A stretch of 64,000 bases of DNA from Impatiens glandulifera (taxonomy: Eukaryota; Streptophyta; Magnoliopsida; Ericales; Balsaminaceae), in assembly GCF_907164915.1 (NCBI RefSeq), contig NC_061862.1:30820628-30884627 (forward strand), read 5' to 3'. This document shows, piece after piece, positions 57,839-64,000 of the stretch; the first letter of the stretch is position 1; each line of letters starts with the position of its first letter. The notes under the pieces were generated by a model. That model saw only the letters and a list, made by a program, of their open reading frames with translations, was not told the origin of the DNA and did not search any database. The translations under genes were made by a program, and so were the position numbers.

Positions 57839-60800
57839 GAGTTATCCAATTCCTCGTATTTTTTTATCGATTTTTATCATCATTTTCACTTTCTCCTGTT
57901 ACATTACTATCGTCGATCTCATCCTATTCACTTTCTCCCATTATGTTATCATCACCGAGATCATCAATTTGACAAATAGAATCACACAAATTGTTAATTT
58001 CAAAAAGTGTAATATTGAGTTTGATATATAGTTCGGTAATCGACACCTCTTGTTGATACACCAATTCATCTCTCCGCCATTCTTCTATTTTTCCCATTTG
58101 CTTTTGTTTTACACACAATTAACTAATCACTATTCTGATTCATCCTACTAGGATAATTGTCATAATAGACTTGTATACCTTGTTGTGCTAGAATGAATGA
58201 GTCGTATTTAGAATATTTTTGTTTCATATTTATGTTAGTCATCCTATAATTTGCATCAACTTTTGTACCCGTGATGGATCAAACTATAAACACTTAAATA
58301 GAACGACGCATAAACAAGGACTAGGATACTATATTTCAATTATCTCTTTTAAAAGTCAATAGTAGTCTACATCATTAGTATTCACACAAACATCACCATT
58401 CATAGTTGATTTATTTAATCCAAATTCTTTAGAGCGCCACAAAACTCATTAACAAAGTACATTCATTGGATATGTTGTTGCAGGTGTTTTTGGGTCGTAT
58501 GACAGATAATACAATAATCCTCTAGAAAAAACTTAACTATTCAAGAACCTAAAATATAAAAATTGTTAAATAAATATCCTCAAAAACGAAAATACATATA
58601 GAATGACATAATAATTTAGTTAATTTTTTCACCTTAAATCGAAACCATGATATGAATTGATGATCTATTTCATCTTCGGGCAATCCAACTTTCAAACTAC
58701 AAAACATCCTATAAGAGAACAATTAATTTAATAAATATAAATTATTTTTCGGTTAACTAATCGATACTATTTTGAAATTACATGTAATATGGTTCAACTT
58801 CAGGACAATTTAAAAGAACATATGTGTGAGCAACTAACTCTTCTTGACTATGTACGTATCTTTTAGTTCCCTCCCCACTAGAACACCCGAGATAATTAAA
58901 AATAGAAATTGGAGGTTCGCAATGGTTGATGGGGCCTTTCAGTGTTTTTTTGAGGCTGTGTCCGTTTGCATTACATATTAGATTCAAAATAATACGAGGT
59001 AAATGTTGAAATTTCCTCTATAAGATATGCATTGCAAATGGATGCTTCAATTTTAGCTTTATTTTTAACCTTTTGTTTTACATTTTGCAAAAACCTATGA
59101 AAAGTTCAACATTGACATGTATATATTAATGAAAAATATTATTACTACAAATAAAATTTCTAAGATATATGTAGAAGTACAAACCTCTCAAAGGGATACA
59201 TCCATCTATATTAAAATGGGCCTCCTATTTTAACTTTATATGGTAGATGCACCAAAATATGTTCCTATTGAATCAAAAAAATGAAGGGGGAAATGTTTTT
59301 TCTAAATTGCAAAGTATGACTGGAATTTCTGATTCAAGGTTTGCATTTTAGAAATATTCAATGATGTGCAACTTAGTTCATCCATGAAATTACTAAGATC
59401 AGTCAATGTTTCTCATACAAACTTTGGCAATAATCTCATAAATGCGATAGGAATAAGTCTTTCGAGAAACACATGACAATCATGACTTTTCAATCCAATC
59501 AACCTAGAATCATCTTTATCAATGCATATAGAAGTATTTGAGATATATCCATCTAGAAATTTCAAACCTTTTAGCCATTGACAAATAATTATGTTTTCAT
59601 CCCTCGTCAAAGTGTAAGTTCCCTTATTGGTCTGGTGCGATGAACTTTGAGGATCAATATGCAATTATGACCATTTACTAATAAGGAACATATTCTTTCG
59701 AGCGTAAAGGTTTTCATTGGTCTTACCTTTAACATTCATAACCATATTTACAATATTTTCAAATACATTTTTCAATGTGCATAAAATCCAAATTATGTCA
59801 AATAAGAAATTTTCTCCAATATGGTAGCTCCCAGAAAATGTTTTTTTGTCCATTTGTGGGAATCATTAAAACCGGGAGGATTTCCATGAGGGTTCTTTGT
59901 AACATACTCGTATTGTGCAATTTGAGACCATATTTCATCACCAATTAGCCTATGTGGTGGAGGGGTCATCTCAAATTGATGTTTGGTAAAAATGATTTGT
60001 ATCAAGTATGTATTGATGATTTTGAGGCAATGAGAATCAAAATAGCAAGTCTTTCGACCGTATTTTAACCAAAATGATTTAGACTTTTTTTATACAAATT
60101 GGACACTCATCTAGCCCATGAGTACTCCACCCAGAAAACATATTATATGTAGAAAAACCAATAATTGTCCACAACAATATTACCCCTCATATTAAAATTT
60201 CCTCCTTTAGAAACATCATAAGTAGGCACACCGTCATTCCGCAATATTATCAATTCTTCTACTAATGGTTGAAGAAATATATCAAGATTTTTACTTGGAT
60301 TTTTTATCCCAGAACAATTAGAGAAATGAACATATATGGCGTCTTCATGCACATTCCCGGAGGAAGATTATAAGGTGTTAAAATGACTGGCCAACACGAA
60401 TAAAGATTTCCAAATTGACCAAACAGTGCAAATCCATCAAAAGAAAGTCCCAAATGGACATGTATACGAGTTCTCTTGTAAATTATTGATAGTAGTTGTC
60501 GAATGTCTTCCACGCCTCTCCATCTGAAGGATGACACATTATCCTTTTTCAGTAATATGACGAGCATGACATGTCATATGAGTGGTTGTCACATTCGGTG
60601 CATAAAGCCTTTGTAATCTTGGAGCCAATGGAAAATAAAAGAGTTATTTGTACGACATATGTTTATCACTATATTCCTTTTATCTAGGAAGTTTACAAAA
60701 CTTGCATACTTCTCCTTCATTTTTATCCTTTCAAAACAATATGCATCAGTTTCTATAAATCCTTGTTACAAGCAATCCTAAATCATTGACCAACCTTTTT

Positions 60801-61233
60801 GTGCTATAAAAATTCTCTAGTAGATTATTATCTTTTGACAATAAAGATATAATAAATTCTAGATTTTGGTTGACAACCCTCTTAGACCAATTGTTCTCAG
60901 ATTTTATAGTAAGAAGTTTTATAGTGACAAGTAATTTAGTCTCACTTGGATGACCATGATAAACTAGTTGATGTGCCGCGTTCAACGCTTCCCAAAAATT
61001 TGCAGATAAATGATGTGTGTGATACGAGTTAGAAGTTGAACTTTGATTTTGGACACTAGGTTGGCTACATGATGCAATATCGAATATCATTTCCTCATAC
61101 GCATTGAAATGTTCTTCATTAACTTGTTCACTGGATTCAATCATGCCTTGACTTGATCATCTCTTCGGATATTAGAATACATTTGAGTTTTGAATTTGTT
61201 CCCCATGAGCTGTCCACGTATCATAGTTATCCA
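57839..61233 (-). pseudogene. CACTA transposase (TNP2 / Transposase_21 plus DUF4218), broken
   Basis: Reading minus from 61233: MDNYDTWTAHGEQ at the start; LLTIKSENNWSKR and LENFYSTKRLVNDLGL (about 60900-60770); VHLGLSFDGFALFGQF and CWPVILTPYNLPPGMCMK (60460-60340), the TNP2 core; LDIFLQPLVEELIILRNDGVPTYDVS (60290-60220); RLIGLKSHDCHVFLERLIPIAF and ETLTDLSNFMDEL (59500-59370), the DUF4218 region; then EELVAHTYVLLNCPEVEPYYM (58850-58780), and an acidic C-terminal stretch near 57900-58000. Order and motifs are those of plant En/Spm transposases. Many stops and frameshifts make it a pseudogene. Its 5' end is interrupted by the gypsy element on the right. Confidence 0.8.
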
Positions 61234-61238
61234 TGAAG

Positions 61239-61517
61239 TGATGCAGCGTGCGTGGCTAGGATGAACCTTTATCAAGATTCGTTGATTCTTACGAATACCG
61301 AAAGTTGATAGATATTGAGGAAACCTCGTTTTCTGATTAATAATCTTCCCCTAACAAAGTGTTTTAAGATTCTTTTAAATACTCAAACCCTAGCTTGCAA
61401 AAGAAATAAACAACTTTTCATAAATTGCAAAAAAACACCCGAAACTAATAAAAATGCGATTTTGAGCCCCTAAACGTTTCCGCCCGAAAAACACTAGGCA
61501 ATCGTCGAAATCTGACA
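61239..61517 (-). repeat. 3' LTR of the gypsy element (approximate)
   Basis: On minus the region after pol has a TATA-like GTATTTAAAAG (about 61385-61375) and ends CGCTGCATCA at 61239, a good LTR end, exactly where TNP2 coding sequence begins. The start is set at TGTCAG (61517) only because it is the nearest TG start after the pol stop; no clear polypurine tract was seen. The partner LTR lies outside the window. Confidence 0.5.
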
Positions 61518-61538
61518 CTTGCGAGATATTTTCGGATG

Positions 61539-64000
61539 CTACAACTTTCGCATAAACGCCTCTTCGACTCGCACCGCATCATTCTCCCCAGGGTAGAAAA
61601 GATTCGTCCTCGAATCTGGAACCGCATCATCCTCATCAGAAGAAGACTCACCCACAAAAGGAACAAGATGCTTCACATTGAACACATCAGAGGTACGCAC
61701 ATGGCTGGGAAGGCGTAAACGATAAGCATTGGGGTTGATCTTCTCCACAATCTCAACAGGACCAATCTTCTTAGCAGCAGGCTTGCTATATTCATGAGCT
61801 GGAAAACGATCCTTAGTCAGAATAGCCCACACAAAGTCACCAACTTCAAAATCAACAGCACGCCTTCTCGAATCAGCCTTCTCCTTGTACTTGGCAGTAG
61901 CAGCAACCAAGCGGTCATGAGTGGTCTGATGAACCTGAGCCAACTGACCAACAAAATCCGCAGCAGTGGAATGAGGACGCACCTTGCTGGGCAGCGCTAA
62001 CAAATCAAGAGGAGCACGCGGAGACAGCCCGTAAATCACATGGAAAGGACTGAAACCAGTGGAGCGATTAACAGCATGATTGTGAGCAAACTCGGCCTGA
62101 GGCAGCTTCAGATCCCAAGCCTTAGGATGATCCCCAACTAAACTGCGCAGAAGGTTCCCCAAAGACATATTAACAACTTCAGTTTGGCCATCAGTTTGCG
62201 GGTGATAGGCACTGCTAAAATTCAGCTGAGTATTAACCAAACGCCAAAGACTCCTCCAAAAGTGACTCACAAAGCGAGTGTCCCGATCAGAAACTATGGA
62301 GGCAGGAAGTCCATGAAGGCGATACACATCCCTGAAATAAAGCTGTGCAACAGCCACAGCATCAGAGGTTTTCTTGCAGGGAATGAAATGAACCATCTTC
62401 GAGAATCGGTCAACCACCACAAAAATCGAATCAGAACCACGCTGGGTACGTGGCAGCCCAAGGACAAAATCCATACTGACATCAGACCATGGTTGAGTGG
62501 GAATAGGCAGAGGCAAGTATAACCCGGCATTAGTCGAAGCGCCCTTAGCCAACTGACAAACACGACAACGAGCAATAAAACGCCCCACCTCTTTGCGCAT
62601 CGAAGGCCAGAAATAAGAAGCTGCAAGAAGCTGGAAGGTACGATCACGCCCAACATGGCCTTCTTTGTGGAGTTCCTGAATCATCCTCAAACGCAGGCTG
62701 CAATCTGGAATGCACAGCTGCACACCGCGGAAAAGGAACCCATCCTCCAAGACAAAGTCCCTCGAATCCCCTTGTTGGATGCGAATGAGGACCTGAGAAA
62801 AGAAAGGATCATCACGATCGAGGTCCACAAACGAATCAAAGCCGGGTACATGGACACGCATCTCCGCCAACAGCCCATGACGACGACTCAAAGCATCAGC
62901 CACGCGATTAGACACACCAGCCTTGTGTTTAATCACAAAAGTAAACTGCTGTAAATAAGAGACCCACGAAGCATGACGATGAGAAATCTTGTCCTGACCA
63001 CCAAGATGCTTGAGGGAATCATGATCCGTATATAAGACAAACTCCCGCTGAAATAAATAATGACGCCAGTGTTTGACTGCCTGGACAATAGCATAGAACT
63101 CAATATCATAGGTACTGAAACGAAGTTTAGCGCTAGACAGTTTCTCACTAAAATAAGCAACAGGACGCCCAGATTGGCTAAGTACAGCCCCAATACCCAA
63201 TTTCAAAGCATCACAATATAGTTCAAATGGCTGGGAAAAATCAGGAAGAACCAAAATAGGGGCTGAAGTGAGTCGGTGCTTGATCTCAACAAAGGCAGCC
63301 TCGGCATCATCCGTCCAGAAGAACTTAACCCCCTTCATACAATCAGTGATAGGAGCCGTAACACTACTGAAGTGAGGAATAAAACGCCGATAGAAGGAAG
63401 CCAAGCCATGAAAACTGCGAACTTCAGTGATCGAAGAGGGGCGGGGCCACTGATTGACAGCCAGTACCTTACTCTGGTCCACTTTCAGGCCCTCCCGAGA
63501 CACCACATAACCGAGGAACTGGGTAAAATCAGTAAGAAATGTGCACTTCGAGGAAGCAGCATAGAACTTGTCACGCCGGAGAACAGATAACACCTCACGA
63601 AGATGGGAGAGGTGTGCTACCTCGCTGTCACTGTAAATCAAGATGTCGTCGAAGTAAACGACTACAAACTTTCCAATGAAAGGGCGAAGAGCCTGGTTCA
63701 TCACACGCATAAAGGTGCTAGGAGCATTCGACAGACCAAACGGCATAACCAGCCACTCATATAAGCCCTCACGAGTCTTAAAGGCAGTCTTCCACTCATC
63801 ACCCATGCGAATACGAATTTGATGGTATCCACTCTTGAGATCCAGTTTGCTAAACACAGAAGCACCACCCAACTGATCCAACAAGTCATCCAACCGGGGA
63901 ATAGGAAACCGATAACGCACTGTAATCTTGTTGATAGCACGACTATCAATGCACATACGCCAAGACCCATCCTTTTTTGGGGTAAGAAGGGCCGGGACAG
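61539..64000 (-). CDS. Ty3/gypsy pol polyprotein: RT, RNase H, integrase (5' end outside window)
   Basis: An uninterrupted ORF enters from the right edge (PALLTPKKDGSWRMCIDSRA..). Numbered from the Met at 63956 it has 805 residues. RT active site YFDD is at 101-104; RNase H acidic residues are D249, E286, D311 and D354; the integrase zinc motif is H430, H434, C464, C467; the catalytic triad is D496, D557, E593 (D-D-35-E). A GPF-like module (KKIGPVEIVEKINPNAYRL) is at 729-747, and the protein ends ..EEAFMRKL. It copies element RNA to DNA and inserts it. All catalytic residues are present and there is no internal stop, unlike every other element here, so this is the youngest autonomous-type insertion. 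No chromodomain is seen at the C-terminus. Gag and protease lie beyond the window. GC content is clearly above the surroundings. Confidence 0.92.
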   Translation of the reverse strand, partial: VPALLTPKKDGSWRMCIDSRAINKITVRYRFPIPRLDDLLDQLGGASVFSKLDLKSGYHQIRIRMGDEWKTAFKTREGLYEWLVMPFGLSNAPSTFMRVMNQALRPFIGKFVVVYFDDILIYSDSEVAHLSHLREVLSVLRRDKFYAASSKCTFLTDFTQFLGYVVSREGLKVDQSKVLAVNQWPRPSSITEVRSFHGLASFYRRFIPHFSSVTAPITDCMKGVKFFWTDDAEAAFVEIKHRLTSAPILVLPDFSQPFELYCDALKLGIGAVLSQSGRPVAYFSEKLSSAKLRFSTYDIEFYAIVQAVKHWRHYLFQREFVLYTDHDSLKHLGGQDKISHRHASWVSYLQQFTFVIKHKAGVSNRVADALSRRHGLLAEMRVHVPGFDSFVDLDRDDPFFSQVLIRIQQGDSRDFVLEDGFLFRGVQLCIPDCSLRLRMIQELHKEGHVGRDRTFQLLAASYFWPSMRKEVGRFIARCRVCQLAKGASTNAGLYLPLPIPTQPWSDVSMDFVLGLPRTQRGSDSIFVVVDRFSKMVHFIPCKKTSDAVAVAQLYFRDVYRLHGLPASIVSDRDTRFVSHFWRSLWRLVNTQLNFSSAYHPQTDGQTEVVNMSLGNLLRSLVGDHPKAWDLKLPQAEFAHNHAVNRSTGFSPFHVIYGLSPRAPLDLLALPSKVRPHSTAADFVGQLAQVHQTTHDRLVAATAKYKEKADSRRRAVDFEVGDFVWAILTKDRFPAHEYSKPAAKKIGPVEIVEKINPNAYRLRLPSHVRTSDVFNVKHLVPFVGESSSDEDDAVPDSRTNLFYPGENDAVRVEEAFMRKL

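Noticed and set aside
62184..63590. Plus-strand ORFs of 99-112 codons within the gypsy region
   Set aside because: Antisense shadows of the gypsy pol ORF, which has all catalytic motifs.

Overview
The window looks like nuclear DNA from a flowering plant, most likely a eudicot. It is AT-rich, has long (TA)n tracts, and holds plant-specific gene families (a CML-type calmodulin-like protein and a plant Golgi-type methyltransferase) set in layers of plant transposable elements: Ty1/copia, Ty3/gypsy, LINE, SINE, CACTA/En-Spm, hAT and PIF/Harbinger. Only two intact single-copy host genes are well supported: a four-EF-hand calcium sensor at 24431-25045 (minus) and a membrane-anchored SAM-dependent methyltransferase at 37506-38789 (minus). 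The C-terminus of a Glu/Lys-rich protein runs in from the left edge (2-418, plus).

Layout. 1-8500: end of the acidic ORF, two minus-strand SINE-like copies (1491-1705, 1809-2011), another SINE (3720-3850), a foldback element (5805-5968) and AT-rich filler. 8509-12073: a decayed minus-strand copia element with both LTRs, no integrase core and a damaged RT active site. 12211-16215: a MITE and two plus-strand LINE 3' ends. 18071-27569: a Tourist-like MITE, a SINE, two hAT MITEs with near-perfect 8-bp target duplications, and the CML gene. 27600-33250: copia LTR pieces and a copia element reduced to LTR-gag-LTR, with a minisatellite inside its LTRs. 36095-37223: gene-like sequence between inverted repeats (Pack-TE candidate). 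37506-38789: the methyltransferase. 39359-44301: a hAT MITE with a perfect TSD, a PIF/Harbinger deletion derivative that keeps the start of its ORF, a 280-bp duplication, and a hAT element carrying a broken transposase and a tRNA-like module. 45218-46830: one end of a CACTA element with a palindrome array and a spliced Ptta-type gene. 48690-55032: a gypsy remnant, a 21-bp minisatellite, and a 2.28-kb solo LTR with a perfect 5-bp TSD and a TTAGAC palindromic minisatellite. 55046-56460: a tRNA-Gly pseudogene and a cluster of four tRNA-like Pol III promoter units. 57839-64000: a CACTA TNP2 transposase pseudogene interrupted near its start by a gypsy element whose long pol ORF runs off the right edge.

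The genes do not form a pathway. The window is best read as nested transposons with two small islands of host genes. The most unusual structures are the clustered tRNA-like units (55815-56460), the palindrome-rich repeats built into element ends (45218-45893 and 52915-54075), and the TIR-bounded gene-like segment at 36095-37223. All family calls come from reading motifs by eye; no database search was run.
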